A DNA stretch of 64,000 bases from Pelagicoccus albus (GCF_014230145.1 NZ_JACHVC010000012.1:5001-69000), one strand, 5' to 3'. Counted from the stretch's first letter, positions 52,929 to 63,251 are shown. Notes: generated from the letters alone by a model not told the origin. Numbers and translations: made by a program.

Positions 52929-53648
52929 ATGAGCGACGCTCCCTTACCGAACAAAAAGCCAGAAAACTTTCTGGTCAACATAGCCTGCAACCTAGCTCTC
53001 CCTATCCTGGTTCTAAAATACCTGAGCGGAGAGGACCGACTCGGCCCCGTCTACGGACTCGTCGCCGCCTTGGCGTTTCCAGTAGGCTATTTTTTCTGGG
53101 ATCTGGCTCAGCGGAAAAACTATAACATCATCTCCATCTTCGGCTTCCTCAACATCCTGCTCACCGGCGGAATCGGGCTAATGGAAGCCGAGCCGAAATG
53201 GGTCGTCCTGAAAGAGACCGCGATGCCGCTGATGATCGGTATCCTAGTGCTCGCGACCGCCAATCGGAAAAACTCTTTGCTCAAGACCTTCCTCTTCAAC
53301 GATCAGATTTTTGACGTTGAGAAAATCCAGGGCCATATCGACACACCGGAGAAAGAAGTCGCTCTCGCCAGCCAATTCAAGGTCGCGAACTGGCTCCTAG
53401 TCGCGAGCTTTCTGGTAAGCGCCCTACTCAACTTCGTCCTAGCGTCTTACATCGTAAAAAGCCCAGGGGGAACAGAGACCTTCAATCAAGAGATCGCCAC
53501 CCTGACCTGGGTTTCCTGGCTCGTCATCACCGGACCTACCATGGCGATTTTAATCTTCGCCTTGTGGAGATTGGTCAAAGGGCTGAAGACCTTGACTGGC
53601 CTAGAGTTCGAAGGCCTGCTGCACGAGCAACACACGCAAGGCAAGTAG
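52929..53648 (+). CDS. VC0807-like integral membrane protein
   Basis: 239 residues with five or six membrane segments (about 16-32, 40-58, 64-85, 93-110, 155-180, 200-220). The N-terminus PENFLVNIACNLALPILVLKYLSGEDRLGPVYGLVAALAFPVGYFFWDLAQRKNYN and FGFLNILLTGGIGLMEAEPKWVVLKETAMPLMIGI match the VC0807 family of uncharacterised membrane proteins. It is divergent from pdxJ and ends before a strong bidirectional terminator. Confidence 0.78.
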   Translation: MSDAPLPNKKPENFLVNIACNLALPILVLKYLSGEDRLGPVYGLVAALAFPVGYFFWDLAQRKNYNIISIFGFLNILLTGGIGLMEAEPKWVVLKETAMPLMIGILVLATANRKNSLLKTFLFNDQIFDVEKIQGHIDTPEKEVALASQFKVANWLLVASFLVSALLNFVLASYIVKSPGGTETFNQEIATLTWVSWLVITGPTMAILIFALWRLVKGLKTLTGLEFEGLLHEQHTQGK

Positions 53649-53702
53649 ACCCGAGAGCCAGCCCTTCTGGGAAGAATAATCAGCACCCTTTCCCAAACAA
53701 AA

Positions 53703-53736
53703 AACGGCGTCCTTACGAAAAGGACGCCGTTTTTTG
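53703..53736. terminator. Bidirectional terminator between VC0807-like gene and gltA
   Basis: AACGGCGTCCTT, loop ACGAA, AAGGACGCCGTT with T runs on both strands. It serves the plus-strand membrane protein gene and the convergent gltA. Confidence 0.92.
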
Positions 53737-53752
53737 TAAAGTGATTGGGCGA

Positions 53753-55054
53753 TTAACCGCGACGGTTGTAGGTTCCTGGAAGATCTCTTTCGAGTGGACC
53801 TTGATAGATCTGGCGAGGACGGTTGATCTTACCCTTTGGTGCTGAGGCAACTTCGTGCCAGTTGGCTACCCAACCTGGCATGCGGCCGATCGCGAACATG
53901 ACGGTGAACATGTCGAGCGGGATGCCGATCGCACGCATCATGATACCACTGTAGAAGTCGACATTTGGATAGAGGTTACGGCTGACAAAGTAGTCGTCGC
54001 TCAAGGCTGCCTGTTCGAGGTTACGAGCGATTTCCAAGCAAGGATCCTTGGTACCCAAGGCTTCAAGCAAACGTTCGCAAGCCTTGCCGATTATCTTGGC
54101 ACGGGGATCGAAGTTCTTGTAAACGCGGTGACCGAAGCCCATCAGGCGCTTGCCGCTGTTTCCGCTCTTCGCCTCTTCGATGAAACGGCTGCCATCGTCA
54201 CCTTCCGCGTGGATCGCTTCCAGCATCTTGATCACTCCCATGTTCGCTCCACCGTGGAGAGGTCCCCACAGGGCGCAAACGCCCGCAGTGATGGATGCAA
54301 AGAGATTGGCTCCACTGGAGCCCACCATACGCACCGTAGAAGTGGAACAGTTTTGCTCGTGGTCCGCGTGCAGGAGAAGAATCAAATCGAGAGCTTCCGC
54401 AACCGCCTTCGGAGCATGATACTCGTCGTTAGGGAGCGAGAACATCATGTGCAGGAAGTTTTCGGCGTAGCCGAAATCCTTGCGTGGGTAATTGATGGGC
54501 AGGCCGTTAGATATGCGGTAAGACATAGCCGCTACGGTCATGACCTTGGAAATAGCTGAGGCCGCGGAACGATCGAAGTTCTCTAGGTCCAAGACACGGT
54601 CATTGGTCGAAAGCTCAGGATAATAGCTACTGAGCGAGCCCATCATGGAGGTCAGGATGGACATTGGGTGAGCCGACGGCGGGAAAGCCTCGAACTGGCG
54701 CACCATACGCGTGTCGATATTGGTTGTCTTGATAAGGTCACGCGAGAAACGAAGCCTCTCAGCTTCAGTAGGAAGCTCGCCATAGATAATCAAGTAAGCC
54801 GAATCCAAAAAGTCTGCTTTCTCGGCGATTTGCTCGATCGGATAGCCGCGATAGCGAAGTATCCCCTTCTCCCCGTTGATGAAAGTGATTTCGCTTTGGC
54901 AGGAACCCGTGTTGCCGAATCCTTCGTCAAAAGTGATGTAGCCGGTCTGCGCCCGCAAGGTACGGAGATCGATTGCTTTCTCGTTCGCTGTTCCCTCAAT
55001 AATTGGGAATGCGAGATCTTGGTCCTCTAATTTGAGAATGGCCTCTTTGCTCAT
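53753..55054 (-). CDS. gltA: Citrate synthase
   Basis: 433 residues, type II (hexameric Gram-negative) length. It condenses acetyl-CoA with oxaloacetate. Motifs: [16 protein letters not shown]-type N-terminus with [78 protein letters not shown] (active-site His), [21 protein letters not shown], and [38 protein letters not shown] with the catalytic Asp/His/Arg. The 173-bp upstream region has a 10-bp inverted repeat. Confidence 0.98.
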   Translation of the reverse strand: MSKEAILKLEDQDLAFPIIEGTANEKAIDLRTLRAQTGYITFDEGFGNTGSCQSEITFINGEKGILRYRGYPIEQIAEKADFLDSAYLIIYGELPTEAERLRFSRDLIKTTNIDTRMVRQFEAFPPSAHPMSILTSMMGSLSSYYPELSTNDRVLDLENFDRSAASAISKVMTVAAMSYRISNGLPINYPRKDFGYAENFLHMMFSLPNDEYHAPKAVAEALDLILLLHADHEQNCSTSTVRMVGSSGANLFASITAGVCALWGPLHGGANMGVIKMLEAIHAEGDDGSRFIEEAKSGNSGKRLMGFGHRVYKNFDPRAKIIGKACERLLEALGTKDPCLEIARNLEQAALSDDYFVSRNLYPNVDFYSGIMMRAIGIPLDMFTVMFAIGRMPGWVANWHEVASAPKGKINRPRQIYQGPLERDLPGTYNRRG

Positions 55055-55097
55055 GTGTCAGGCAGAAATTGTGGGTTAATTGGATGTAGGCTAAGGC

Positions 55098-55123
55098 GGG
55101 ATCGAATCGGGGTATTCGATCCC
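55098..55123. other. Strong inverted repeat in the gltA leader
   Basis: GGGATCGAAT, 6-nt loop, ATTCGATCCC, located 44-70 bp before the gltA start and 105 bp after hisH. No T run follows on the minus strand, so it is either an operator, an RNA regulatory hairpin or an inefficient terminator of the his genes. A smaller palindrome CACTA-CGT-TAGTG lies at 55198-55210. Confidence 0.5.
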
Positions 55124-55227
55124 CACGAAACTACACTAACTAGCTGCCAACGCTTAACTTGTAAAGGTCGAGGTGGGAAGAAACTTAATATTAGCCACAC
55201 TACGTTAGTGCAGTAATTTCCCTAATC

Positions 55228-55848
55228 TTAACACTTAGCTACAAAGTTGGCGTAGAGCTGTAAGCCTTTGCTTTGGCTCTTCTCCGGGTGGAACTGGCTC
55301 GCCATCAGGGAGCCAACCGCGACGGAACTGGCGAATTCGCCATCGTAGTCAGTCGTGGTCATGATGATCGAAGGATCTTCCGGCTCGATGTGGTAACTAT
55401 GCACGAAATAGAAGCGGTCCTTTTCCGGATCCAATTCGTTCCAATAAGGCGAGCCTGCCTGCTTTAGGTGCGCGTGATTCCAGCCCATGTGCGGGATGGT
55501 CAATCCAGGCCGTGACTTGAAACGTACAACCTTGCCCGGCAACACGCCGAGTCCGTCCACATCATCCTCTTCCGAATGTTCGAAGAGAGCCTGTAGGCCA
55601 AGGCACACGCCCATAAACGGACGTTCTTCCTTAACCCAACCATGGATGAAATCATCGAAACCAACCGCCTTCAGTCCGCCCACACAATCGCGCAAGGCGC
55701 CAACTCCAGGCAGGATTAAACCTTCCGCCTCCCCTACTTCGTCAGGAGTAGTCACTATGCGCGGGCGAGAGCCGATTTTCGCGAGAGCGTTTTCCACGCT
55801 GCGCAAGTTGCCCATGCCGTAGTTGATGACTGCAATGTCTTTGCTCAT
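55228..55848 (-). CDS. hisH: Imidazole glycerol phosphate synthase, glutaminase subunit
   Basis: HisH supplies ammonia from glutamine to HisF. 206 residues from ATG 55848 (MSKDIAVINYGMGNLRSVENAL), preceded by GGAGG. Class I amidotransferase triad: Cys in GVCLGLQALF, His in ASQFHPEKSQ and the adjacent Glu. GVGALRDC and MGWNHA are typical. It is the last gene of hisDCBH here; hisF and hisA are elsewhere. Confidence 0.96.
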   Translation of the reverse strand: MSKDIAVINYGMGNLRSVENALAKIGSRPRIVTTPDEVGEAEGLILPGVGALRDCVGGLKAVGFDDFIHGWVKEERPFMGVCLGLQALFEHSEEDDVDGLGVLPGKVVRFKSRPGLTIPHMGWNHAHLKQAGSPYWNELDPEKDRFYFVHSYHIEPEDPSIIMTTTDYDGEFASSVAVGSLMASQFHPEKSQSKGLQLYANFVAKC

Positions 55849-55878
55849 CTCTTTCAACACCTCCAATTGTCGGTACGC

Positions 55879-56475
55879 CTAAAGCATACCCTTGGTCGAT
55901 GGAAGGCGGCCTTCCATACGCGGGTCCACGAGCGAGGCGGCGTCGATTGCTCGGGCCATACACTTGAAGATGCTTTCTACGATGTGGTGCGGCTCTTCCC
56001 CGTATTCCAGCTCGATGTGGAGATTAGCGCCCAAAGTATTCGAAAAGGCGCGACAGAATTCCTTAATCAGGATGATGTTGAAATCGCGGACGTAATTAGT
56101 CGGCGAAACCACATTGTACTGCAGAAAGGGCCGATTGCCCAAATCGATCGCCACGCGAGTTAAGCACTCGTCCATGGGAAGGATGAAGAAGCCATAGCGG
56201 ACGATGCCTGCCTTGTCTCCCAACGCTTGCTTGAATAGGTCCCCAAGCACGATCCCAACGTCTTCCACAGTGTGGTGGTAGTCTACCTCGATGTCTCCGT
56301 CCGCCTTAACCGTCAGGTCGAAAAGACCGTGGCCGGCGAATAGAGTAAGCATGTGATCGAAGAAAGGTACACCCGTATCAACATTGGCAATACCGCTCCC
56401 ATCGATGTTTAGCTCTGCCTCGATCGAAGTTTCCTTCGTCTCGCGCTTGAGGGATGCTATACGTTGTTCAGCCAT
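55879..56475 (-). CDS. hisB: Imidazoleglycerol-phosphate dehydratase
   Basis: 198 residues, the monofunctional form. Motifs: [49 protein letters not shown] (metal-binding His), [24 protein letters not shown] and [19 protein letters not shown]. The start overlaps the end of hisC by 19 bp, a sign of coupled translation. Confidence 0.96.
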   Translation of the reverse strand: MAEQRIASLKRETKETSIEAELNIDGSGIANVDTGVPFFDHMLTLFAGHGLFDLTVKADGDIEVDYHHTVEDVGIVLGDLFKQALGDKAGIVRYGFFILPMDECLTRVAIDLGNRPFLQYNVVSPTNYVRDFNIILIKEFCRAFSNTLGANLHIELEYGEEPHHIVESIFKCMARAIDAASLVDPRMEGRLPSTKGML

Positions 56476-57551
56476 TTTTCTATGGTTTCGCTCACTTTGA
56501 GCATTTGATCTTCGTCGCCCACACTGATTCTCAAAAACGAATCAGTCAAGGGACTGGAAGGGAAATAGCGGACCAGAATCTTGTTCTCCTTGAAAAACTC
56601 GAAGAGATCTTGAGCCACCGAGGCACCGCATTCGCCGGCAGCGTTACGCGGTTCCACAAATAGAAAATTGGATTGGGAAGGATAGCAGAACCATCCTAGC
56701 TTTTCCCATTCCGCTCGGTAGAAGTCTCGAGTCCGGCAGATCTTAGCGGCGATTGCTCGCAGATAGCTTTGATCTTTTAAGGCGGCTAGGCCGCCCGCTT
56801 GCGTCAGCTGATTCACGTTGTAGCTATCCCGCACTCGGTCGAGCACATCGATAACATCGCGATCGGCCATGGCATATCCTAGCCTCAAACCCGCGAGTCC
56901 GTAGGACTTGGAAAATGTCCTTGTCACCACCAAATTCCGGTACTTAACCAGAAGCTCAGTCGCATTTTCTTCGGCGAAATCGGCATAAGCTTCATCCACT
57001 ACCACGATCCCATCAAAGCTCTCGATGACTCGGGCTAAATCCTCATTTGAAAACCCCACTCCGGTAGGAGCGTTCGGCGAGGTTATGAAGAGTATTTTGG
57101 CATCCAACTTAGCGAGAGCCTCAAACGGCAATTCCATCGAACGATCAAATGGCACTTCCACTGTGCCCGCATCTTGGATACCACAAAGGACCGGATAAAG
57201 CGAATAGCTGGGCAGAAGATAGCCGGCAGAGCTTTCGTTCGCGAAGGCTCGCACCAAGAGATTCAGGATATCGTCAGAACCATTTCCAAAAATCACTTGC
57301 TCCGGCTCAAGTCCGTGGAGCTTCGCCGCCTCGGCCCGCAAAGCCTCGCTCCTGGGATCTGGATAAAGCCGTAGAGAACCGCCTAAAGCCGCCCGAATCG
57401 CTTCATCCACAGACGGACTGGGAGGATAAGGATTCTCGTTGGTATTGATCTTTACCCAACCATCCCCTTTCGGCTGGAAGCCAGGGGTGTAGCCATGGAG
57501 CTTCTGGATATGCGGCAACGCGTACCCAGAAGGCGACGAGGATGAGCTCAT
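56457..57551 (-). CDS. hisC: Histidinol-phosphate aminotransferase
   Basis: 364 residues of the fold-type I PLP aminotransferases: [52 protein letters not shown] (substrate Asn), [15 protein letters not shown], and the PLP-binding Lys in [20 protein letters not shown]. Its start overlaps the hisD stop by 4 bp (ATGA). Confidence 0.95.
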   Translation of the reverse strand: MSSSSSPSGYALPHIQKLHGYTPGFQPKGDGWVKINTNENPYPPSPSVDEAIRAALGGSLRLYPDPRSEALRAEAAKLHGLEPEQVIFGNGSDDILNLLVRAFANESSAGYLLPSYSLYPVLCGIQDAGTVEVPFDRSMELPFEALAKLDAKILFITSPNAPTGVGFSNEDLARVIESFDGIVVVDEAYADFAEENATELLVKYRNLVVTRTFSKSYGLAGLRLGYAMADRDVIDVLDRVRDSYNVNQLTQAGGLAALKDQSYLRAIAAKICRTRDFYRAEWEKLGWFCYPSQSNFLFVEPRNAAGECGASVAQDLFEFFKENKILVRYFPSSPLTDSFLRISVGDEDQMLKVSETIEKWLNNV

Positions 57552-58843
57552 TGCTTACCTCCCAAACGGGAGCTCACAGAACGTCCATGAGCCTCCAAGC
57601 CCTCCATGCGAGCAAAGGCTTCTACTGTTTTCGCGGCTTTGCCGAGAGCAGATTCTGTGTAACGAACCAAGCTGGAGCGCCGCATAAAATCGCTGATCTG
57701 CAGCCCACTGAAATGGCGGCCTGAGCGGCCCGTCGGCAATTCGTGGCTCGGCCCGGCAACAAAATCGCCTAGAGCGGTAGCAGACCAAGCTCCTTGCATG
57801 ATGGCTCCGGCCGTGTTGATCGACTTGATTAGCTTATTAAACTGCTTGGGATCTACTTCCAACTCCATGTGCTCCGGAGCCACGAAGTTTGCAACCGCAG
57901 CCGCTTCCTCGTAGTCGCTAACCACAACCGAGAAAAAGCCATCTTTCAAAACCGACTTGATGGCATCCTTGCGTGGGAGGCTTTTCATTTGCTCGCGGAT
58001 CGCAGTGCGAATCGCTTTCGTCTTTTCCTTAGAGAGGCTAACCAAAAAGATCTTTTCGCGACCAGATCCGTGTTCGGCTTGGGCCAGCAAATCGGAGGCC
58101 ACGAAATCTGGATCTGCGTGGTCGTCGGCGATAACGAGCAATTCACTCGGTCCTGGAAGCAAATCGACGCCTACGGTTCCAAAAACCTGACGCTTCGCTT
58201 CCACTACGAATGCGTTGCCAGGTCCATAGACCTTAAGCGTAGGACGAATTGTTTCTGTGCCGTAAGCGGCCGCACCGATGGCCATCACTCCACCAAATCG
58301 GTATGCTTCAGTCACTCCACTCAAATACATCGCAGCGAGACAGCCATCGTTCACCTTCCCGTTTTCGCCACAAGGGGTGAACGCTACGATCTCCTTAACT
58401 CCAGCCAGTTTGGCCAAAGAAGCTGTCATAACGACGGTCGAAACTAAATCGCGAGGGATGTAGAGCCCGACTCTCTCCAGAGGATAGAACCGCTCTCCGA
58501 TCGTAGCGCCATGGGCGTTTTTCGCGGTCCAAGACTTTGGTAGAGCGTGCTTGTGAAACTCTCTGACGGACGAGACCGCATCTTTGATGGCCTGCACGTC
58601 TCCCTTCGGAAGACGCCTAACGGCCGCTTTCATTTCCTCTCGGCTGATAAGAAAGGCCTCTGGATGCAGCTTAACTCCGTCAATCCGCTCCAAAGCGGCC
58701 GCTACGCCTTGGCCTCCACCTTGACGCACCTCGCCTAAAATGGCGGATACGGTATCGACTATGGTTTGCGGAACTTCCGCTGATTTACAAAAAGCGGATA
58801 GCTTATCCCAAAAGGTCCGTGAACTGTAGGCTAGATCTGCCAT
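57548..58843 (-). CDS. hisD: Histidinol dehydrogenase
   Basis: 431 residues; zinc enzyme that oxidises histidinol to histidine in two NAD-linked steps. GLYIPRDLVSTVVMTASLAKLAGV, DLLPGPSELLVIADDHADPDFVASDLLAQAEHGSGREKIFLVS (signature), VNFVAPEHMELEV (catalytic His) and AGAIMQGAWSATALGDFVAGPSHELPTG are diagnostic. It leads the hisD-hisC-hisB-hisH operon. A small hairpin (58860-58877, GCCTTG/CAAGGC) lies in its leader; no His-rich leader peptide was seen. Confidence 0.97.
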   Translation of the reverse strand: MADLAYSSRTFWDKLSAFCKSAEVPQTIVDTVSAILGEVRQGGGQGVAAALERIDGVKLHPEAFLISREEMKAAVRRLPKGDVQAIKDAVSSVREFHKHALPKSWTAKNAHGATIGERFYPLERVGLYIPRDLVSTVVMTASLAKLAGVKEIVAFTPCGENGKVNDGCLAAMYLSGVTEAYRFGGVMAIGAAAYGTETIRPTLKVYGPGNAFVVEAKRQVFGTVGVDLLPGPSELLVIADDHADPDFVASDLLAQAEHGSGREKIFLVSLSKEKTKAIRTAIREQMKSLPRKDAIKSVLKDGFFSVVVSDYEEAAAVANFVAPEHMELEVDPKQFNKLIKSINTAGAIMQGAWSATALGDFVAGPSHELPTGRSGRHFSGLQISDFMRRSSLVRYTESALGKAAKTVEAFARMEGLEAHGRSVSSRLGGKQ

Positions 58844-58919
58844 GTGCTGTTTATTTGTCGCCTTGCTTCCTCAAGGCAAAGTCTAATTTCCGAGAACAGA
58901 AAACGGATAAGTTTGCCTG

Positions 58920-59705
58920 CTACTCTCCTGCGCTTGGAACCCGGAAACGTTCCGCATCCATTGGCCCATTTAGGACAATGTTCGAAAAGGAAATCTCCAT
59001 GCTCTGCTGTCCGTACTGAGTGACCACTCTGACAATTGTGCGCTCTGGAAACTTGATTCCTCCGGCTTCGATTTCGCCTTCATAGGAAAAGACAATCCCC
59101 TTGTCGTTAACCATGTGTAGCACGCGGCCGGTTTCCGGATCGATATAGCGACGAAACCAAATCCTATCACTGTGGATGTAAAGCAGCACGATTGTATCCT
59201 GCCCATCTACCACACTCGTACCAAGATACTCGATACGGCCTTTTCGGGTGGGAGGAGTTTTTAAAAACGAAAGGTAGTCGCTAACAGTAGCAGCCAAATG
59301 CCTCACATCGTCGGGCTCATAGAAGCTCATCGTGTAAGAATTGGGAGTGCGTAGGTCCTCAATTTTCCTCCAAGCTTCGTTTCTATCCAAAGTGGAGGTC
59401 TCCTTGGTCCCTTGGAAGACAGAGATGAATTGGTGGTAATTCGGGCTTTTGTAGTAAGCCTCGACCGTTCCGGAGGCCCCATTTCCATAGACGAGAACGC
59501 CATCCATCTTAATCGAAGACACGCCATCCAATGCTTTCTCGGCTCCTAAATAGGAGCGAGCGAGTTCTACTGCTTCATCCTTCTTCTGAGCTCGCTCCGC
59601 ATCTGAAAGTTCGGGAACAGGTTCTCCATCTTGAGCGTGGAGGGACAGAGCAGAAGAAAAGAGAAACGCGATCGAACAAAGCGTTTTTAAACGAGAGATA
59701 ATCAT
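58920..59705 (-). CDS. Secreted LolA-like / outer-membrane lipoprotein-sorting fold protein
   Basis: 261 residues from ATG 59705 with a signal peptide (MIISRLKTLCSIAFLFSSALSLHAQ). The mature protein has the beta-rich LolA/DUF4292-like pattern: KALDGVSSIKMDGVLVYG, GTVEAYYKSPNYHQFISVFQGTKETSTLDRNEAWRK, then YLGTSVVDGQDTIVLLYIHSDRIWFRRYIDPETGRVLHMVNDKG, and PERTIVRVVTQYG. Members of this superfamily bind lipids or lipoproteins; no specific substrate can be assigned. It lacks a Shine-Dalgarno sequence; an A/T run precedes the start. It lies 76 bp before hisD on the same strand, probably by chance. Confidence 0.75.
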   Translation of the reverse strand: MIISRLKTLCSIAFLFSSALSLHAQDGEPVPELSDAERAQKKDEAVELARSYLGAEKALDGVSSIKMDGVLVYGNGASGTVEAYYKSPNYHQFISVFQGTKETSTLDRNEAWRKIEDLRTPNSYTMSFYEPDDVRHLAATVSDYLSFLKTPPTRKGRIEYLGTSVVDGQDTIVLLYIHSDRIWFRRYIDPETGRVLHMVNDKGIVFSYEGEIEAGGIKFPERTIVRVVTQYGQQSMEISFSNIVLNGPMDAERFRVPSAGE

Positions 59706-59738
59706 AATCTTTTTTTTTGAGGCTTGGGCTTGATACAG

Positions 59739-59772
59739 TAAAAAGCGGAACGAGTTCACAAACTCGCTCCGC
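59739..59772 (-). terminator. Rho-independent terminator of guaA
   Basis: On the minus strand GCGGAGCGAGTT, loop TGTG, AACTCGTTCCGC (one G-U pair) is followed by TTTTTACT. It lies 33 bp past the guaA stop. Confidence 0.88.
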
Positions 59773-59804
59773 CAAAATTTCCGATTAGACGGGAAGCGAT
59801 CCTG

Positions 59805-61346
59805 CTACTCCCACTCGATTGTGCCCGGAGGCTTCGAGCTCAAATCGTATACGACGCGATTGACGCCTTCCACTTCATTGATGATTCGAGTCGAAACGCG
59901 TTGCAGCACTTCATAAGGAACGCGCGACCAATCAGCGGTCATTGCGTCCTTGCTCTCGACGATTCTGAGGGCGATCACATTGTCATAGGTACGCTCGTCT
60001 CCCATCACACCGACAGTGCGAACCGGTAGGAAAACGCAGAACGACTGCCAGACTTTGTAGTACAATTCCGACTCCATCATCTCTTCGTGCAGCACTGCGT
60101 CTGCCTTGCGAAGGATATCGAGATTCCGCTTGTTGATTTCGCCCAAAACTCGAACTCCCAAACCGGGACCTGGGAAAGGCTGGCGCCAAACGACTTCCTT
60201 AGGAAGGCCAAGGGCGGACCCCAGCGCACGAACTTCGTCTTTGAACAGTTCACGGAGCGGTTCGAGCAACTCAAACTTCATGCTCTTAGGCAGACCACCT
60301 ACGTTGTGGTGGCTCTTGATAGTCGCCGCTGGATTACCGTCGATCGCAATGCTTTCAATCACATCGGGATAAAGCGTTCCCTGAGCGAGGTACTTGGCAT
60401 CTCCAATTCGCTTAAGCGAATCCTGGAAAACGTTAACAAAGGTCTTGCCGATGATCTTACGCTTCTTTTCAGGATCAGTGACACCCTTCAAAGCCTTTAA
60501 GAACTTGCTACCGGCACGAGCAACCCGAACATCCATGTTGAAGTTGCGCTTGTAGAGGTCGACTACCAACTCGCGTTCATGGAGGCGAAGCAAACCGTTG
60601 TCTACGAACACGCAAGTCAGCTGACGTCCGATAGCCTTGTGTATGAGCGCCGCTGCTACGGAAGAATCGACACCACCACTCAAACCAAGTAGCACGCGAT
60701 CAGTTCCTACCTTTTCACGGATTTTCTCGATGGACTCGCGAGCCAAGTCAGCCATCGACCAGTCGCCTTTGCAGCCACAGATCTTACGGAGGAAGTTCTC
60801 CAAAATATTGATTCCGCCCTCTGAGTGATCCACTTCAGGGTGGAACTGGATTCCGTAGATTTTGCGCTTCTCGTCTGCGATAGCAGCGTAACTGGAGTTT
60901 TCAGTCGAAGCTATAGCTGAAAAGCCAGTCGGCATCTTCGCTAGACGATCGCCGTGCGAATTCCAAACGCGCAATTTGGTGGGCAAGCCACGGAACAGAC
61001 TACCCTTTTTCGCAACCTTCAAGGTTCCATGCCCGTATTCGCGTTCCTTGCTCTTCTCAACCTTGCCGTCTAGCAAGTGAGCAATCAACTGCACACCATA
61101 GCAGATCCCCAATACAGGAACACCGAGCGAAAAAATCTTGGGATCAGCTTTCGGCGAATTAGCAGCTAATACGCTGGATGGACCACCAGAAAGGATAACT
61201 CCAATCACTCCGTCTTTCTTAAGCTGCTTGGCGCTCGTCTTGTAGGAATAGATCTTAGAGTAGACATTGCACTCACGTATCCGCCTAGCGATTACTTGAG
61301 TATATTGGGATCCAAAATCGAGGACCGCGATCGTTTGGTGATTCAT
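59805..61346 (-). CDS. guaA: GMP synthase (glutamine-hydrolysing)
   Basis: 513 residues; converts XMP to GMP. Glutaminase domain (1-195) with SGGPSSV, catalytic Cys in [10 protein letters not shown] and His/Glu in [12 protein letters not shown] pyrophosphatase domain with [22 protein letters not shown] (P-loop), [20 protein letters not shown] and [19 protein letters not shown]-terminal dimerisation domain ending KPPGTIEWE, as in the family. It is monocistronic with a terminator. Confidence 0.98.
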   Translation of the reverse strand: MNHQTIAVLDFGSQYTQVIARRIRECNVYSKIYSYKTSAKQLKKDGVIGVILSGGPSSVLAANSPKADPKIFSLGVPVLGICYGVQLIAHLLDGKVEKSKEREYGHGTLKVAKKGSLFRGLPTKLRVWNSHGDRLAKMPTGFSAIASTENSSYAAIADEKRKIYGIQFHPEVDHSEGGINILENFLRKICGCKGDWSMADLARESIEKIREKVGTDRVLLGLSGGVDSSVAAALIHKAIGRQLTCVFVDNGLLRLHERELVVDLYKRNFNMDVRVARAGSKFLKALKGVTDPEKKRKIIGKTFVNVFQDSLKRIGDAKYLAQGTLYPDVIESIAIDGNPAATIKSHHNVGGLPKSMKFELLEPLRELFKDEVRALGSALGLPKEVVWRQPFPGPGLGVRVLGEINKRNLDILRKADAVLHEEMMESELYYKVWQSFCVFLPVRTVGVMGDERTYDNVIALRIVESKDAMTADWSRVPYEVLQRVSTRIINEVEGVNRVVYDLSSKPPGTIEWE

Positions 61347-61411
61347 AGTAGAGGTGTGGATTAGGCTAGGATTCTCAGACTGTGATCGTTGTGGGGGATC
61401 TCAGAATTAGT

Positions 61412-61645
61412 CTAAAAAGATAGTTCGAAGTTATTGTATTGGCATTTTGGGCATTCCTCGCCCTCGGATACATCGCGTTTTCGAACAGAATACAAATTGC
61501 CACATTTCACGCAGTGGAAGATGCGACGTTTTCTTCTTACGTCGAAAACCCTCTTTTCCCTACGCTCATAATAACACCATAATCCGGATACAACAACGAG
61601 AGCTGAGCCGGTATATAGAATTAGAAACCAGGTGAAAGGATGCAC
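61412..61645 (-). CDS. Small membrane protein with zinc-ribbon motif
   Basis: 77 residues: an N-terminal hydrophobic segment (5-25, TWFLILYTGSALVVVSGLWCY), a basic stretch (EKRVFDVRRKRR), then a C-X2-C...C-X2-C zinc ribbon (HCVKCGNLYSV...EECPKCQYNN). No named family. It lies between the rplQ terminator and guaA on the same strand, with gaps of about 65 bp to guaA. A role in RNA or ribosome metabolism is possible from position only. Confidence 0.65.
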   Translation of the reverse strand: MHPFTWFLILYTGSALVVVSGLWCYYERREKRVFDVRRKRRIFHCVKCGNLYSVRKRDVSEGEECPKCQYNNFELSF

Positions 61646-61672
61646 GAATGTACTCGGTTTTTAAAACGCGAA

Positions 61673-61705
61673 AATGCGTTCTTCGCGGAAGAACGCATTC
61701 TCAAA
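61673..61705 (-). terminator. Terminator after rplQ (alpha-operon end)
   Basis: A stem of 12 bp (AATGCGTTCTTC and its complement, 3-nt loop), followed on the minus strand by TTCGCGTTTT. It closes the rpsK-rpsD-rpoA-rplQ transcript. The plus side has AAAAAA, which does not act as a U run in that direction. Confidence 0.75.
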
Positions 61706-61734
61706 AAAGTTAAAGATGAGCGATGGACCAGGCC

Positions 61735-62223
61735 TTACTTGGCTTCGTCTTCCTGCTTTTCTGCTTCACCTTCGGTTGCTTCTTCCGCAACGACTGGAGC
61801 TTCTTCCGCTACAGGAGCCTCAGCCTTCTTAGCCTTGGGCTTGGACTTCTTCGCATAACCTTCGTCGTCTGCGTCGATTAGTTCGATCAAAGCCATTTCA
61901 GCTGCGTCGCCACGGCGTGTACCGATCTTGTAGATGCGTGTGTAACCGCCGTTACGTTCCTTGAACTGCTCAACCTTTTCTTCGAAAAGTTCATTCACAG
62001 CCGCTACGTCGCGAACGCGAGAAATCGCGATACGACGATCATGCAAGGAACCCTTCTTGGCCAAGGTGATTACCTTTTCTACGAAAGGACGAAGAGCCTT
62101 CGCCTTCTTGAGGGTAGTCTTGATGCGGCCGTGTTGGATAAGGGCGGTTGAGAGGTTGGCGAGAAGAGCTTCGCGGTGCTCCTTCTTTACGCCGAGTTGA
62201 TTACGATGCTTGCGGTGACGCAT
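61735..62223 (-). CDS. rplQ: 50S ribosomal protein L17
   Basis: 162 residues. The conserved core (1-120) reads MRHRKHRNQLGVKKEHREALLANLSTALIQHGRIKTTLKKAKALRPFVEKVITLAKKG and GGYTRIYKIGTRRGDAAEMALIEL. A C-terminal extension of about 38 residues is rich in Lys, Ala, Glu and Val (KKSKPKAKKAEAPVAEEA), a low-complexity tail that many related bacteria add to ribosomal proteins. It is the last gene of the alpha operon. Confidence 0.98.
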   Translation of the reverse strand: MRHRKHRNQLGVKKEHREALLANLSTALIQHGRIKTTLKKAKALRPFVEKVITLAKKGSLHDRRIAISRVRDVAAVNELFEEKVEQFKERNGGYTRIYKIGTRRGDAAEMALIELIDADDEGYAKKSKPKAKKAEAPVAEEAPVVAEEATEGEAEKQEDEAK

Positions 62224-62249
62224 GGCGGTCTAAGAGTAATAGGTTACGT

Positions 62250-63251
62250 TTATAGCTCCTTCTTGGAATCGAGGAGGCGTTCGTCAAATTTCATTCCAAG
62301 CGAGAGTCCGAGAGACTCCAACTTGTCTTTGATTTCATTGAGGGACTTCTTACCGAAGTTACGATACTTGAGCATTTCTTGCTCACTCTTCATCGCGAGT
62401 TCACCCACAGTGGTGATGTTCGCGTTGTTGAGACAGTTGGCAGCACGGACAGAAAGCTCGATTTCGTTAACGCTCATGTTGAGGAGCTTACGGAGCTTAT
62501 TCTGCTCTTCGCTTACTTCTCCACCTTCGTCTTCGAACTCATAATTTTCGTCGGAAACGTTATCAAACACGTCCAAGTGATGCTTGAGGATCGCTCCTGC
62601 TTGCTTCAAAGCATCGTCCGGTGTGATACGTCCGTCAGTCCAAACTTCCAATAGGAGCTTGTCGTAGTCAGTGATTTGACCAACGCGGGTCGCTTCAACT
62701 GAGTACTTTACCAAGCTAACTGGGGAAAAGAGGGAGTCGATTGCGATAACCCCGATAGGATCATCTTCATCCTTATTCTCCTCACCTGGCCAGTAGCCAC
62801 GTCCTACCTTTACTTCCAATTCCGCCGTGAATGGCATCTCACGATCGAGCGTGCAGATGATTTGGTCTGGGTTGACTATTTCTACGTTGGAATCCGGTTG
62901 GATATCCGCCGCAGTGATCGCTCCAGCACGGTTGGTATTGATCATCAGCTTAACCCCTTCGCGCTTATGGCAAACGAGGAGCACCTTCTTGAGGTTCAAA
63001 ACAATGTCAGTGATATCTTCGACGATACCATCTACACTCTGAAACTCATGGCTAACGCCTTCGATCTTAACCGAAGAGATAGCAGCACCTTCGATGGAGC
63101 TGAGGAGTACGCGACGCAATGAATTGCCAATCGTGTGACCATAACCCGCTTCGAAGGGTTCTGCATGAAACATCGCATAGGTAGATGAGGATCCCTCCTC
63201 TACTTTTACGAGGCGGTTTGGCAGTTCGAACTTTCCAATACGTTTCGGCAT
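62250..63251 (-). CDS. rpoA: DNA-directed RNA polymerase subunit alpha
   Basis: 333 residues. N-terminal assembly domain (EPFEAGYGHTIGNSLRRVLLSSIEGAAISSVKIEGVSHEFQSVDGIVEDITDIVLNLK), and C-terminal domain after an acidic linker (NMSVNEIELSVRAANCLNNANITTVGELAMKSEQEMLKYRNFGKKSLNEIKDKLESLGLSLG), which binds UP elements and activators. Between rpsD and rplQ as usual. Confidence 0.99.
   Translation of the reverse strand: MPKRIGKFELPNRLVKVEEGSSSTYAMFHAEPFEAGYGHTIGNSLRRVLLSSIEGAAISSVKIEGVSHEFQSVDGIVEDITDIVLNLKKVLLVCHKREGVKLMINTNRAGAITAADIQPDSNVEIVNPDQIICTLDREMPFTAELEVKVGRGYWPGEENKDEDDPIGVIAIDSLFSPVSLVKYSVEATRVGQITDYDKLLLEVWTDGRITPDDALKQAGAILKHHLDVFDNVSDENYEFEDEGGEVSEEQNKLRKLLNMSVNEIELSVRAANCLNNANITTVGELAMKSEQEMLKYRNFGKKSLNEIKDKLESLGLSLGMKFDERLLDSKKEL

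Noticed and set aside
58860-58877. Attenuator in the hisD leader
   Set aside because: Only a 6-bp hairpin is present; there is no histidine-rich leader peptide, alternative pairing or U run.
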